DNA of 64,000 nucleotides from Paramagnetospirillum kuznetsovii (GCF_003284725.1 NZ_PGTO01000002.1:186001-250000); one strand, 5' to 3'; shown: positions 53,640 through 63,692, counted from the first letter of the stretch. Notes: generated by a model not told the origin, from the sequence alone. Program-made: numbers and translations.

Positions 53640-53711
53640 GATCTGGCGTCCTTTGCTGTGGTGAAACCTTGATATCATTCCAATATAGGGTGGAGAGCCG
53701 CCGGGGAGAAG

Positions 53712-55304
53712 ATGTTCGTGAATGCCAAACATGGGACGCCGATGCATAGCTATCATGACCGGACCAAGCATGCGTCCGGGCGTTACGCCGCCGGTCCGGC
53801 GTTTTTGGACTGGGACTGCCAGCCGAATCCGTTCCGCGAATTCGAAGGGGCGCGGCGATTGCTGCTGCCGCTGGGTTTGGACCGGCCGACGCCAGCCTTT
53901 TCCCAATTGGACTCGGTGGCGCCTTCGCCGCTGAATGCCGCGACTCTGGGGCTATTCCTGGAACTGGCACTGGGCCTGTCGGCCTGGAAGGAAATTCCCG
54001 GCGCCCGCTGGGCTTTGCGCAACAATCCCAGCAGCGGCAATCTGCATCCCACCGAGGGCTGGGTCATCCTGCCGCCCTTGGACGGAATCGGCGAGGCTCC
54101 GGCGCTTTACCACTATGTCCCGCTGTTCAACGGATTGGAGGAGCGCTGCCGGATGGAACGGCTTCCCGCCGATCTGCCGCCGGGCTCGTTCCTGCTGGCG
54201 CTGTCCTCCATTGCCTGGCGCGAGGCGTGGAAATACGGCGAACGCGCCTTTCGCTATTGCCAGCACGACGTGGGACATGCCCTGGCGGCGGCAAGCTATG
54301 CCGGTGCCTGCCTGGGATGGCGGGTTCGCGCCCTGACCGTGCCGGGCGACGAAACCCTGGGTCGCCTGCTGGGGCTGGACCGTCCCGGCGCCTTCCATCG
54401 CCACGAGGGCGAGCATCCCGACCTGATCGCATTGGTCTCGCCGGACCCGGTGGGCGAGGTGGCTTTGGCGGCGGTGGCGGGGGAATGGTTCGGCGAGGCC
54501 AATCGCCTGAGCGAGGATCACGAGCCATGGCCGGTGATCGACGAGGCCTTTGCCGCATCGCTGCGGCCGGATTCTCCCGCTGTCATGCCATGGTCGGCGC
54601 GCTTTCCCCGTTTGCCGGGCAGCGCCGAGGCGGCGGGAACGCTCATCCGGCGTCGCCGCAGCGCCCAGCGCATGGACCGCGCGGTGGGAATAGGCCGCGA
54701 CGCCTTCATGCGATGCCTGGCGCGGACCCTGCCCGACAGCGCCACCGCGCCCTGGTGGGCCTTTCCCTGGTCGCCGCGTTTGGCGCTGTCCCTGTTCGTT
54801 CACCGGGTCGAGGGGCTTGCGTCGGGCCTGTACATGCTGGTGCGCGACGCAGACAGTCTGGAACGCTTGCGGGCCGCCTGCGACGCGGACTTCGCCTGGG
54901 CGGCGGTGGAGGATTGCCCGCTGCCGCTGTATCTCCTGCAAACCGGTGACCTGCGCTGGGCCGCCAGCCATCTGTCCTGCCAGCAGGCCATCGCCGGCCA
55001 CGGCGCCTTCAGCCTGGGCATGATCGCCGATTTCGGACGCACCTTGGACGAGGACGGCGCCTGGGCCTATCGCCGCCTGTTCTGGGAAGCGGGGATGATC
55101 GGTCAGGTGCTTTACCTGGAAGCCACCGCCGCCGGAGTGTCGGGCACCGGCATCGGCTGTTATCACGACGACGAGATGCATGACCTGCTGGGACTGAGGG
55201 GCGACGTCGCGTGGCAGTCGCTCTATCACTTCACCGTCGGCGGCGCCATCGACGACACCCGCATCGCCACCCAGCCTGCTTATGGGCATTTGAGCGGGGG
55301 TTAG
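53712..55304 (+). CDS. SagB/ThcOx-type double nitroreductase-domain protein
   Basis: 530 residues. Two FMN nitroreductase-like halves: first with NPSSGNLHPTEGW and HYVPLFNGLEER; second after about 300 with RRRRSAQRMDRAVG and GMIGQVLYLEATAAGVSGTGIGCY. SagB-type oxidases dehydrogenate azolines in thiazole/oxazole peptides, but no cyclodehydratase or precursor peptide is near. Its last codons overlap the stop of the opposite TAXI gene by four bases. Confidence 0.82.
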   Translation: MFVNAKHGTPMHSYHDRTKHASGRYAAGPAFLDWDCQPNPFREFEGARRLLLPLGLDRPTPAFSQLDSVAPSPLNAATLGLFLELALGLSAWKEIPGARWALRNNPSSGNLHPTEGWVILPPLDGIGEAPALYHYVPLFNGLEERCRMERLPADLPPGSFLLALSSIAWREAWKYGERAFRYCQHDVGHALAAASYAGACLGWRVRALTVPGDETLGRLLGLDRPGAFHRHEGEHPDLIALVSPDPVGEVALAAVAGEWFGEANRLSEDHEPWPVIDEAFAASLRPDSPAVMPWSARFPRLPGSAEAAGTLIRRRRSAQRMDRAVGIGRDAFMRCLARTLPDSATAPWWAFPWSPRLALSLFVHRVEGLASGLYMLVRDADSLERLRAACDADFAWAAVEDCPLPLYLLQTGDLRWAASHLSCQQAIAGHGAFSLGMIADFGRTLDEDGAWAYRRLFWEAGMIGQVLYLEATAAGVSGTGIGCYHDDEMHDLLGLRGDVAWQSLYHFTVGGAIDDTRIATQPAYGHLSGG

Positions 55305-56596
55305 AACCGCCCCTTGGCCTCGGCCAGGGCGGTGCGGGCGTGGTCATAGGCCAGCCGGAAGGCGTCCAGGCCGTCGCGGGACAGCGAACCGTCGGCCAAT
55401 CCGTTCAAGACCTGGGTCATGATCTCGGCCATGGCGGATTCGATGGCGGCAAGTTCCCCGGCATCGGTGGCCGCCGCGATACGATGGCACAGTGCGACCA
55501 TGTCGACGGTCCGCTCACTGGCCCGGCGCGGGCGGCGGCGGAAGACGGTGCCGTACAGCGCCACCGCCAGCGAGCCCAGCACGCTGGCCACCGACATGCC
55601 GATATAGATCAGGTCGGAATAGCGGTCGAAGAAACTCTTCACCTCGCTTTCCACATATTGATTGGCGCCGTCATGGACGGCGATCAGGGCGCCCTTCTCG
55701 GTGTCGGGGGGCTCGATCTTGGTGGCGAAGGCGTTTTCCACCGCCAGTTGGCGGCCGTTCTCGAACAGGGCGCGCATCAGTTCCACCACGTGCTGCTCGG
55801 GCAGTCCGCGCCGCACCACCAGGATTTTCTGCAGCGCCACCGTCTCCATGTCGTCTTCCGGAATGCGGGGCGAGCCGGACAGCAACCCCGCCTCGATGGT
55901 TTCGGGGTAGATGCCGGGAATCTTGCGGGCCAAGGCCTTGGAATCGGCCAGGGCGTGGACGGTGAAGCCCTTCATGGCATGGGCCAGGGCCTGGAAATCC
56001 GCCGACGAGCCCAGCCGCGACAGGGGATAGAACATCACCACCATGTCGGCCGAGGCGGGCAAGAGCTTGTCCATGGCGGTGCCGGGCGGCAGGGTGCGGA
56101 TTTCCGTATGGGTAAAGTCGAACTTGTACTGTTCCAGCAGGCGGCGCAGGAACACCTCGTTGCGGCCGTCGCGGCCGATCACAGCCACCCGCTTGCCCTG
56201 CAGATCGCCCAGGGTGGCGATCTTGGCGCGCTTGGCCCCGATCAACAGCAGGGCCTCGTGCTCCAGCACCGCCACGGCGCGGGCGTTGGTGGGAATCTTG
56301 GCGTCATCGGTGCGAATGATGGCAAGATCGGCCTCGTGGTGGGTGAAATTAGAGAGCGCTTGGGCACGGGATTCCGCGACCACCACCGTCAGCCGAATCG
56401 AGGCGCGCGATAGGCGCAAGGTCTCCGCCAGCTTATTGGCGAAGGCGGCCTCCGGACTCTTTTCCACCCCGACCGCGAAAGTCAGCGCGGCGGGCGCCCG
56501 GTACCATTCATTGACCGCGACCACCGCCGCCACCGACATCGCCGTCAGCAGCAGGGTGGCCGAGGCCAAAAGCAGGATCCGGGTGCGGTTCCTCAC
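55301..56596 (-). CDS. TAXI-family (TRAP-like) solute-binding membrane protein
   Basis: 431 residues from GTG 56596, whose GTGA overlaps the copD-like stop. N-terminal membrane anchor (RILLLASATLLLTAM), then a TAXI periplasmic-binding domain (LTFAVGVEKSPEAAFA; ADLAIIRTDDAKIPT; LQGKRVAVIG), one C-terminal transmembrane helix (IGMSVASVLGSLAVALYG) and a cytoplasmic helical tail. Unlike soluble TAXI receptors it is anchored at both ends. No TRAP permease is adjacent. Confidence 0.82.
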   Translation of the reverse strand: MRNRTRILLLASATLLLTAMSVAAVVAVNEWYRAPAALTFAVGVEKSPEAAFANKLAETLRLSRASIRLTVVVAESRAQALSNFTHHEADLAIIRTDDAKIPTNARAVAVLEHEALLLIGAKRAKIATLGDLQGKRVAVIGRDGRNEVFLRRLLEQYKFDFTHTEIRTLPPGTAMDKLLPASADMVVMFYPLSRLGSSADFQALAHAMKGFTVHALADSKALARKIPGIYPETIEAGLLSGSPRIPEDDMETVALQKILVVRRGLPEQHVVELMRALFENGRQLAVENAFATKIEPPDTEKGALIAVHDGANQYVESEVKSFFDRYSDLIYIGMSVASVLGSLAVALYGTVFRRRPRRASERTVDMVALCHRIAAATDAGELAAIESAMAEIMTQVLNGLADGSLSRDGLDAFRLAYDHARTALAEAKGRF

Positions 56597-58185
56597 GGAA
56601 GCTCGCGGTAGATGATCAGCATCAGACCGACCAGAATGATGCAGACCGGCCAAATCAGCCCGGCGATGGCCTTGGCACGGCCCTCGCTGCGGATTTCAAG
56701 CCAGCGCATCCAGCCCGCCATGACGCCGCACAGGCCCATGGGGATGTGGCTGAACTCGATCAGGAAGCGTTCCTTCACGTCGGACAGGGTGTGATTGTGG
56801 ACCAGCAGCAGCGCCGCGCCCACCGCGCACAGGATGGGGAAGGTCAGCGCGGCCTTCTCGCTTTTCAGCCGCCCGGTGCGGACCGCCCATTCGAAGATGC
56901 CGAAGGGGAACAGCAGAAAGCCTACCACCCGGTGCTGGAAGGTTTCGGGATCGGACATGGCCTCGAAGAAGCCCCTGGGGCCGATGGGCCAACTGTCCGG
57001 GTCGGCGCGCAGCAGGATGGCGGTGCCGATCACCAGGAAGGTCAGTGGCCAATGCCGCGCCCACTTCGCCCCCGCGCCATTGGCGAAGGCGAGCACGCCC
57101 ATGACCAGCACGAACAGGCCCGCCCAGTTGTGATTGAACTCGGACCACTGCTTGTCGGCCAGGATCATCTCCTCGGTACGGCTTTCGCCGTCCACGTAGA
57201 TGCTCAGCAACGAGGAATCCGGGCTGACCAGGCGCGGGCCACGGGTCGGCATCATGCGCTCGACGATTTCCATGGGGGTGGCCTGGAACTCGGTCTGGTC
57301 CACCGACGGCGGCTGCGAGGCCATGGAGGCGGCGATCATCAGCACGGTGATGCCGATGCCGATTTCCACCTCGGCGAAGCGGCGCAGGCGGAACATGCCC
57401 TTGTCCTCGCCGGGATTATGGGTGGAGCGCCGGTTCATGGCGGCCAGCAGCAACAGGACCGCCAGCAAGATCACCTTGGCCGAGGTCATGATGCCGTAGG
57501 CGGTGCCCGACAGCCCGCCGATGGTCTGGATATAGCCCCAGGCCAGCATGGCGGCGCCGATCAGCAGCAGGCCCACGGCGGTGGTGAACAGATTGGAGAA
57601 GCGGATCCCGGCGGCGACCAGCACGTCGGAATCCTTCAGCCGGGCCAGGGCCAGCAGCATGAAGGGAATGCCGCCGATCCACAGCGAGGCGCCCGCTTGG
57701 TGCAGGACACCCGCCACGATGAAATAGGGGCGGTCGTCAAGCCGGGCATAGGCATGGCTGGACAGGATGGAGGCGGCCAGCACGGCAGCGGCGGCGATGG
57801 AAAGCACGGCGACGCGATTGCCCGAGGCGGACCGCGCGGCGAAGCCCGCCACCAGGGCGGCGGTCGCCATCAGCAGGTTCCAGCCGATGAAATCGGCGCC
57901 CAGGGCGTTGTCGGCGGGGATGTCGAGGCCCGCCACCAATTGGGCCAAGGTATTGACGACGGCGACGAACACGATGGCGGCCAATCCGAAGCCCGCCAGC
58001 GAGGTCCAGCGCAGACCGGAGGTTTCCAATTCGGGGCCGATTGCGCCGAGGCGCGGCGCCAGCGGCCGCACGAAGGCCAGGATGAACATGACGCCGCCCA
58101 ACAGGATGGCCTGGGCGGACAATTGCAAGCCGCGCAGGATGACGGAGAAGAAGGCGAGGATGTCGGGAGGAAGGGCGGCCAGCAT
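56593..58185 (-). CDS. copD: CopD-domain copper-resistance membrane protein
   Basis: 530 residues from ATG 58185. About 12-14 transmembrane helices. The CopD region is in the first half (LHQAGASLWIGGIPFMLL), with a periplasmic loop (PTRGPRLVSPDSSLLSIYVDG) and a second, longer membrane half (NHNWAGLFVLVMG; HRVVGFLLFPFGIFEW) rich in His. Imports or transfers copper with CopC. It lies three bases after copC. Confidence 0.85.
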   Translation of the reverse strand: MLAALPPDILAFFSVILRGLQLSAQAILLGGVMFILAFVRPLAPRLGAIGPELETSGLRWTSLAGFGLAAIVFVAVVNTLAQLVAGLDIPADNALGADFIGWNLLMATAALVAGFAARSASGNRVAVLSIAAAAVLAASILSSHAYARLDDRPYFIVAGVLHQAGASLWIGGIPFMLLALARLKDSDVLVAAGIRFSNLFTTAVGLLLIGAAMLAWGYIQTIGGLSGTAYGIMTSAKVILLAVLLLLAAMNRRSTHNPGEDKGMFRLRRFAEVEIGIGITVLMIAASMASQPPSVDQTEFQATPMEIVERMMPTRGPRLVSPDSSLLSIYVDGESRTEEMILADKQWSEFNHNWAGLFVLVMGVLAFANGAGAKWARHWPLTFLVIGTAILLRADPDSWPIGPRGFFEAMSDPETFQHRVVGFLLFPFGIFEWAVRTGRLKSEKAALTFPILCAVGAALLLVHNHTLSDVKERFLIEFSHIPMGLCGVMAGWMRWLEIRSEGRAKAIAGLIWPVCIILVGLMLIIYRELP

Positions 58186-58187
58186 GA

Positions 58188-58547
58188 TCAGCGCTCCACC
58201 GCGGTGAAGGGGATCTTGCCGCGGCTGACATGGCCGTCCACCGACAAGACGTCCCACAGCAGGGTATAGGCGCCGGGCTTCAGCCCTTCGGCGGTGGCGG
58301 CGATATCGGCCTCGGTCTTGCCCTGGCGTACCGTCAGAACGGTTTCGCCTCCGGCCCCCTTCAGCACCAGCCGCGACCGCTTGGCGTCGATGCGGCTGTT
58401 GTAGTGCAGATTGATCTCGATCTTGTCGCCCGGCACCTTGGATTTGACGATGGGGGTGGATTCAACCAGCACCGCATGGGCCTGGGCGGCATCCGGCGTC
58501 ATCAGGCCAACGGCCAGGATGGCGCAAAGCAACAAGGTTCTGATCAT
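58188..58547 (-). CDS. copC: CopC periplasmic copper-binding protein
   Basis: 119 residues with a signal peptide (LLLCAILAVGLM; cleavage AQA-H). The mature N-terminal histidine (HAVLVEST) and late D-x-x-S-V-D-G-H give the copper site. CopC delivers copper to CopD. First gene of the copC-copD-TAXI operon. Confidence 0.93.
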   Translation of the reverse strand: MIRTLLLCAILAVGLMTPDAAQAHAVLVESTPIVKSKVPGDKIEINLHYNSRIDAKRSRLVLKGAGGETVLTVRQGKTEADIAATAEGLKPGAYTLLWDVLSVDGHVSRGKIPFTAVER

Positions 58548-58712
58548 CTCTCGTCCTTCGGTATGGAGTCTTCCGACGCGGCAGACCGTGCCATGGTCGG
58601 GCCGTCAGGGCAACAATTTGGCTCGCATGGCAGGCAGAAATGCGCGATGCGGGCTTGACGGATCGTCTGGCGGCGGCACAGTGGGGGCCGGAATGCGTTT
58701 GGGTGGGGTGGA

Positions 58713-61310
58713 ATGGACCGGTTCAACCCGGAAGTGCTGTGGCGGGAGATGCTGGCGGAGGGGCGTGATGGCCTCACCGACGACGAGGCCGTCCGTCTGC
58801 TCGACTGGGTGGATGGCCGCGAGATCGTCGACGGCGACCCGCTGACCCCCAAATCCGAGGCCCAGGCCATCCAGGCCAGCGGCTTCGCCGCCCAATTGGT
58901 GAGCGACGACCGTCTGGACACGGCGCTGACCATCTTCCGTCTTGCCATCGCGGCCTTCGAGCGTTTTTCCAAGCCGCGCTCCACCGATCGCCTGGATGCG
59001 CTGCGCTCCTTCGCCACCGCCTTGTTGCGGGCCGACCGGCTGGACGAGGCGGAGACGGCGGTCGCCCGGCTGGGTGCCCTGGCGGCGGGCCTCAAATCGG
59101 GACGCGACGGCTGGGACGCCATCATCCTTTACCACCGCGCCGCCATCGCCGACCGGCGTGGTCATCAGGCCGAGGCACCCGATCTGCTGCGCCGCGCCCT
59201 GGAACTTGCGGAAGGCGCGTTCGGCCCGGTGGGCGGCTGGACCGACATCATTCGCGGCGCCCTGGCCAACAGTCTCGCCTTTCTCGGGCAGGACGCGGAA
59301 CTGACCGATCTGTGTCGGCGCGCCGCCCTGCTGTTGCACGACGACGCCGAGGCGGCCCGGCCGTGGCTGACCCGGCTGGCCGAACTGCTGAGCGCCCAGG
59401 GCGGCTCCTCGGAACTGGTGGGCGTGCAGCTTCGCCTCGCCGAGACCAGCGCCGCCCTACTGGGGCCGTTGGCGCAGTTCGAGGATCTCATGGCGTTGGG
59501 GCGCAGTCTGGTGGAGTCCGGCCGCGCCGAGGACGCCTTGGAGCCCCTGGGCCGCGCCGTCGTCCTGGCCGAGGCCCAGGTGGGCGAGTCCGGAGTGGAC
59601 GAGCCCGGGCTTTTGGCCTCTGCCCGGTTCTGGATGGCCGAGGCCATGGCGCAAAGCCCCGATGGCGATCCGGAGCTGATTCACGAACTCTATGGCGACG
59701 CCATCGCCGGTTTCACTGACGCGGCCGGTCCGGACGATGACGCCACCCTTTATGCCCGACATGCGCTGGGGCGCTTCTTACGCCAGATCGGCCTGCTGGA
59801 AGATGCCGAGGCGGAAATCGCCGCCGCCTGCGCCGCCGCCGAGGCCGCGGCCAGCCCCATGGCGGGCGCGCTGGCCGAAACCCTGACGCAATTGCGCAAG
59901 CGGCGTCTGGCGACGCGGGAGAAGGGGCGTCTGTTCGGCTGGGCCTTGGCGCAAAGCCGCGAGATCCATGCGGAGGATCGCTTGTCCCTGGCCTTGGCCG
60001 CCATGCGCATGGTGGCCGAGAATGTGGAGGCGGAGCAGGTCCGCCACCAGCTTTGGGCGGAAACCGCCGTTCTCTTGGCTTCGGTCGGGCACGAGGATCA
60101 GGCCATGGCCATTCTCGGCGGTGTCTTGGGCACGCCCGCCGCCGGGGTGGCGCGGGCCCGGGTTCAGTCTCTGCTGGCCATGGAGCGGCTGCGCCGTGGC
60201 GAGACCGAGACGGCGGCCGAGATGATCGCCCTGGCCTGTGCCCAGGCGGCGCCGGACGGTGATGCGGCGCTGGCCGATTTGGTGGACGCCCTGGCCTTGG
60301 CCGGGGGACGCGAGGCCCTGGCCCTGGCCGAACCGGCGCTGCCGCCCTCCCTGCTGCCCCGCCTGCGTGATGCCATGCTGGCCGAACGGGTGGCGAGCGG
60401 CGATCTGGACGGCGCCTTGGCCCTATACGAGGCCGGTGGTGGCGCCAGCCTGGGGCCGCGTATCCTTCGCGATCTGGCGACCCAGGCCGCCAAGGCAGGG
60501 CGCTCGGACGAGGCGGTGGCGCTGGCCCGCCGTCTGGCCGATACCAGCCTGGACGGCGAGGCGGTCGAGATCCTGCTACAGGTGGATGCCGAAGCCGAGG
60601 CCATGGCGGCGGTGGGCGCGCTTGAATCCGGCCTGCCCTTCATCGACGGGGTTGCCCTGACCGCCCGGCATTTCGCCGCCAAGGGCGATCGGGCGATCTT
60701 TGCCCGTCGGGCGGGCGAGGCCTTCACCCATATGGGCGCCCATCCGCTGGACGCCGCCGATCTGGCGGTGCCGCTGCGGCACATCGCCGAAGGGGCGCTG
60801 GACCTGATGGGCAAGGATCAGGCGCTGGTTTGGGCCGCCGGACAGTTGCCCGATACCCTGGTGGGCGGCTTCGCCCAGGCCATGGGCCGCGCCCTGGAGG
60901 AAAAGCGGGGCATCGGCGGCGACGGCGCCGCGCTGGAGGCCGGGATCGCCCTTGAACACGGCAAGGAATTGATGGCGCTGGGCCGTTGGGACGACGCCAT
61001 TGCCGCGCTGGTGGCCTTGACCGACCCGGCCGTGGTGGTTGGCGCCTGCATCCATGTGGCCGAGACGGCGGCGGCGGTGGGCGATCTGGATGCGGCCGCC
61101 CGCGCTCTCAAGACCGCCTTCGGGCGCCTGTCGGGGGCCGACGCTCAATGCGGCCGCCGGTTGGGCGAGGCGGTGGCGGGATTGCTGCCGTCGGGCTGGC
61201 GGGGCGCGTTCTGCGATGCCGCCTTGACCAAGGCGGCGGGCATGGATGACCTGATGGTGGCCGCTTGCCATGTGGTGGCGGCGGCTCACGCCTCCATAGG
61301 GGCCGACTGA
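58713..61310 (+). CDS. Large helical-repeat (TPR-like) protein, 865 aa
   Basis: Alanine/leucine-rich throughout, with repeated two-helix units such as TALTIFRLAIAAFERFSK, SFATALLRADRLDEAETAVARL and YHRAAIADRRGHQAEAPDLLRRALEL. No signal peptide, no transmembrane segment and no enzymatic domain visible. Divergent from copC. Acts presumably as a scaffold. Its 3' end overlaps the convergent YqeB-like gene by 25 bases. Confidence 0.8.
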   Translation: MDRFNPEVLWREMLAEGRDGLTDDEAVRLLDWVDGREIVDGDPLTPKSEAQAIQASGFAAQLVSDDRLDTALTIFRLAIAAFERFSKPRSTDRLDALRSFATALLRADRLDEAETAVARLGALAAGLKSGRDGWDAIILYHRAAIADRRGHQAEAPDLLRRALELAEGAFGPVGGWTDIIRGALANSLAFLGQDAELTDLCRRAALLLHDDAEAARPWLTRLAELLSAQGGSSELVGVQLRLAETSAALLGPLAQFEDLMALGRSLVESGRAEDALEPLGRAVVLAEAQVGESGVDEPGLLASARFWMAEAMAQSPDGDPELIHELYGDAIAGFTDAAGPDDDATLYARHALGRFLRQIGLLEDAEAEIAAACAAAEAAASPMAGALAETLTQLRKRRLATREKGRLFGWALAQSREIHAEDRLSLALAAMRMVAENVEAEQVRHQLWAETAVLLASVGHEDQAMAILGGVLGTPAAGVARARVQSLLAMERLRRGETETAAEMIALACAQAAPDGDAALADLVDALALAGGREALALAEPALPPSLLPRLRDAMLAERVASGDLDGALALYEAGGGASLGPRILRDLATQAAKAGRSDEAVALARRLADTSLDGEAVEILLQVDAEAEAMAAVGALESGLPFIDGVALTARHFAAKGDRAIFARRAGEAFTHMGAHPLDAADLAVPLRHIAEGALDLMGKDQALVWAAGQLPDTLVGGFAQAMGRALEEKRGIGGDGAALEAGIALEHGKELMALGRWDDAIAALVALTDPAVVVGACIHVAETAAAVGDLDAAARALKTAFGRLSGADAQCGRRLGEAVAGLLPSGWRGAFCDAALTKAAGMDDLMVAACHVVAAAHASIGAD

Positions 61311-62116
61311 CAGGCGACAGCGTCGGCCACGATGGCGGCGACCGCCTCGGCGATGCGCCGCGGCCGATGATCGATGCCGGTCAGGGTGACGGAACCGATG
61401 CGCGGGTCGATCTCGGCGATCTTGTTGCCGGATTCCACCGGCACTCCGTCACGGGTGATGCCGCGCACCACGCCGTCGAACACCGCGCATATGGGCATAT
61501 GGCCGATCCTGGCGATCTCCTCGCCGACGCGCACCACTTGGCCGATTGTCGCCGAGGCTTGCAGCAGGCCCGCCTGGGGGGCATAGCGGAAACGGTCGCG
61601 GGCATGGCCCAGCACGGCGCGGGGCTCGCCGCGCAGCGGCAGGGTCTCGCCGTGGCGAAGGATGCGTCCCAACTCGTCCCAGCTGGTCTCCACCGCCACG
61701 TCCACATTGCGGCCGATGGCGCAGCCCGGTCCCATGCCGATCACCAGCGGCGCCAGCCCCCGCTGGGCTTCGGGACTGTGCTGCTTGTTCATGCGGGCAT
61801 CGACCAGCACATCCCAGTCGCATTCCCGGATGGCCAAGGCGAAGTCTCGGTAAAGCAGGGGAATCTCGCCCGCCGCCCAAACCGAGGCCAGCGCGGCGGG
61901 GTCGTCAATCCGTCGCGCCGTCAATCCGTCCAATTGGGCGGTACCGTCGAACACCGCGTCGGAAAAAGCCATCAGACGACGAATGGCGATAGGGGGGCGA
62001 CTGGCCTGCAAGGCGGCCAAGCCGCCCGCCCGATGGAGCAGGCAGGCCACCGCCGAGGCGATTTCGCCCGTGCCGCGTATCAGGATTCGAGTCGGCTTCA
62101 TCATGCTGGAGGCCAT
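61286..62116 (-). CDS. yqeB: YqeB-like selenium-dependent molybdenum hydroxylase accessory protein
   Basis: 276 residues from ATG 62116; ATG 62104 is an alternative. The N-terminus RILIRGTGEIASAVACLLHRAGG is a Rossmann-type start, followed by RRLMAFSDAVFDGTAQLDG, IGMGPGCAIGRNVDVAVET and a biotinyl/lipoyl-like region (QASATIGQVVRVGEEIARIG). It matches the EF2563/YqeB family. No molybdenum hydroxylase genes are nearby, so its link to selenium or molybdenum here is by family only. Confidence 0.78.
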   Translation of the reverse strand: MASSMMKPTRILIRGTGEIASAVACLLHRAGGLAALQASRPPIAIRRLMAFSDAVFDGTAQLDGLTARRIDDPAALASVWAAGEIPLLYRDFALAIRECDWDVLVDARMNKQHSPEAQRGLAPLVIGMGPGCAIGRNVDVAVETSWDELGRILRHGETLPLRGEPRAVLGHARDRFRYAPQAGLLQASATIGQVVRVGEEIARIGHMPICAVFDGVVRGITRDGVPVESGNKIAEIDPRIGSVTLTGIDHRPRRIAEAVAAIVADAVACQSAPMEA

Positions 62117-62221
62117 TTTCGCTTCAAGAGGCCAACCATAGCACGGCCTATGCCTGTTCGCGGATGGTTGACTTTGGCGGGGCACGGCCTACCCTCTTCC
62201 CATCAAGGCAAGGGGGCATCG

Positions 62222-63214
62222 GTGGTCATGGGGCAGGCAGTGTCGCGGGGAGTGCGGATTTCGGTCGCCTTGGTCGGCCTCATGGTGCTGGCCGGATGCG
62301 CGGACCGAGTAGTCGGCTATCCGCCGCCGACAGAGTCCTGGCCAGCGCAACCCAAGGCGATGTCCATGATTCAGGCCCCCCTGGCGCCGCCGGTTCCGCT
62401 CAACATCCCGGCGGCCTTGGCCGGAGACCACGAGGCCCAGCGGTTCTACGCCCTGCACCGGCTGATGGAAGAGGGCGTGGTTCGTCCCGACGAAGCGGCG
62501 GTCCGGCGCAATGCCAATCTGGGGGCCCTGCTGCCTTATACGGCGCCGCCACCCGCCGCGGGTCTGTCCAAGCCTTCGCCGCTGCAAGAGCTGGCGACCA
62601 AACTGTCCGAACTGACGGTTTCACCCAGTGCCGCCGCTCAGACGGAGCGGAACTTCCTGCTGGAAGGGCTGCTGCCCTCCGAACCGAAGTTGCGCGGCGT
62701 GCCGGTGCGCACCGATGCCAACGCCCTGAGGATCGGGCGCGATCGGGTGTCCACCTTGGCCAATATGGGCCTTGTCAGTCCCGCCGAGCGGGATCGCGAA
62801 TTGGCGGCCATCGGCTATGGCGAGCAGATACTCGCCACGGCTCCGCCGCCAGCTCCGCCCCCGCCGCCGGTCAAGAAGAAGCCGATCAAGAAAAAGCCTC
62901 CGGTCGGCTCCGAAGGCGGGGCAAAGCCGGGCGACGTCCCCGGCGGTGCCATTCCGCCTGCTTCCGGCAAGGGCCCCATGGGGCTGCACCTGCTGTCCAT
63001 GGCCTCGGACAGCATGACCGACAAGGCGGTGGATGCCCTGAAGAAGGAGTATCCCGAACTGGCCGCCCTGACCTTCAAGGCGGTCAAGACCGATATTCCC
63101 GATCTGGGGACCACTTATCGCCTGCTGGCCGGACCCATGGCCCAGGCCGAGGCCGACCAGATGTGCAAGGCATTGAGAACCAAGGGACAATCCTGCGCGG
63201 TGGCGGCCTATTGA
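62222..63214 (+). CDS. Lipoprotein with SPOR-like domain
   Basis: 330 residues from GTG 62222 (AGGGGG 5 bases upstream; ATG 62228 also possible). Lipobox VGLMVLAGC. Middle is proline-rich low complexity (APPPAPPPPPVKKKPIKKK). The C-terminal 70 residues form a SPOR-like domain (LGTTYRLLAGPMAQAEADQMCKAL). Likely periplasmic peptidoglycan-associated. Divergent from the YqeB-like gene. Confidence 0.82.
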   Translation: MVMGQAVSRGVRISVALVGLMVLAGCADRVVGYPPPTESWPAQPKAMSMIQAPLAPPVPLNIPAALAGDHEAQRFYALHRLMEEGVVRPDEAAVRRNANLGALLPYTAPPPAAGLSKPSPLQELATKLSELTVSPSAAAQTERNFLLEGLLPSEPKLRGVPVRTDANALRIGRDRVSTLANMGLVSPAERDRELAAIGYGEQILATAPPPAPPPPPVKKKPIKKKPPVGSEGGAKPGDVPGGAIPPASGKGPMGLHLLSMASDSMTDKAVDALKKEYPELAALTFKAVKTDIPDLGTTYRLLAGPMAQAEADQMCKALRTKGQSCAVAAY

Positions 63215-63391
63215 GACGTTCTTGGCCAGCCATGCAAAGACGGAAGGCGGCCATGCTGTCGCGATGCAGCAAAATCAGCCGCTTTGCCTCGCTATATCAA
63301 CCGATTTGTAAGACATTCCAGACTATGCTGCATTGCATCATAAGCGTTCGCCGCTTGTGGAGCACGGTACCTTAGGACTTGGGAGCTTGCC

Positions 63392-63604
63392 ATGAAACCG
63401 TCGTCGGGCCTTCGTTTCGCACATGCGCGGCTGGTGTGCCAGGACGCGCTCGCCAAGGGGAAGAACATCCCCGCTCTCTGCGAGGTCATTCGCGTTACCG
63501 AGAATATCGTGTGGTATTCCGTGCTGGGCGGCGATGGAAGCCCCGTCAGCCGCGAATGGTGCGAGGAAGCGGTGTTTCCCGAGATCTGCGCCAATGCGGC
63601 GTGA
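63392..63604 (+). CDS. Small conserved-looking protein, 70 aa
   Basis: ATG 63392 with GGGAG upstream. RFAHARLVCQDALAKGKNI, then LCEVIRVTENIVWYSVLGG and REWCEEAVFPEICANA. Three or four cysteines; no membrane segment. Family not recognised. Confidence 0.7.
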   Translation: MKPSSGLRFAHARLVCQDALAKGKNIPALCEVIRVTENIVWYSVLGGDGSPVSREWCEEAVFPEICANAA

Positions 63605-63692
63605 TCCACGATAAATTCCAACAATTCCATCGGTGAGAGACAGGGCATGGCGGCCATGCCCTGAGGGTGGATTGCGCTTTGGGGTAAGTAAT

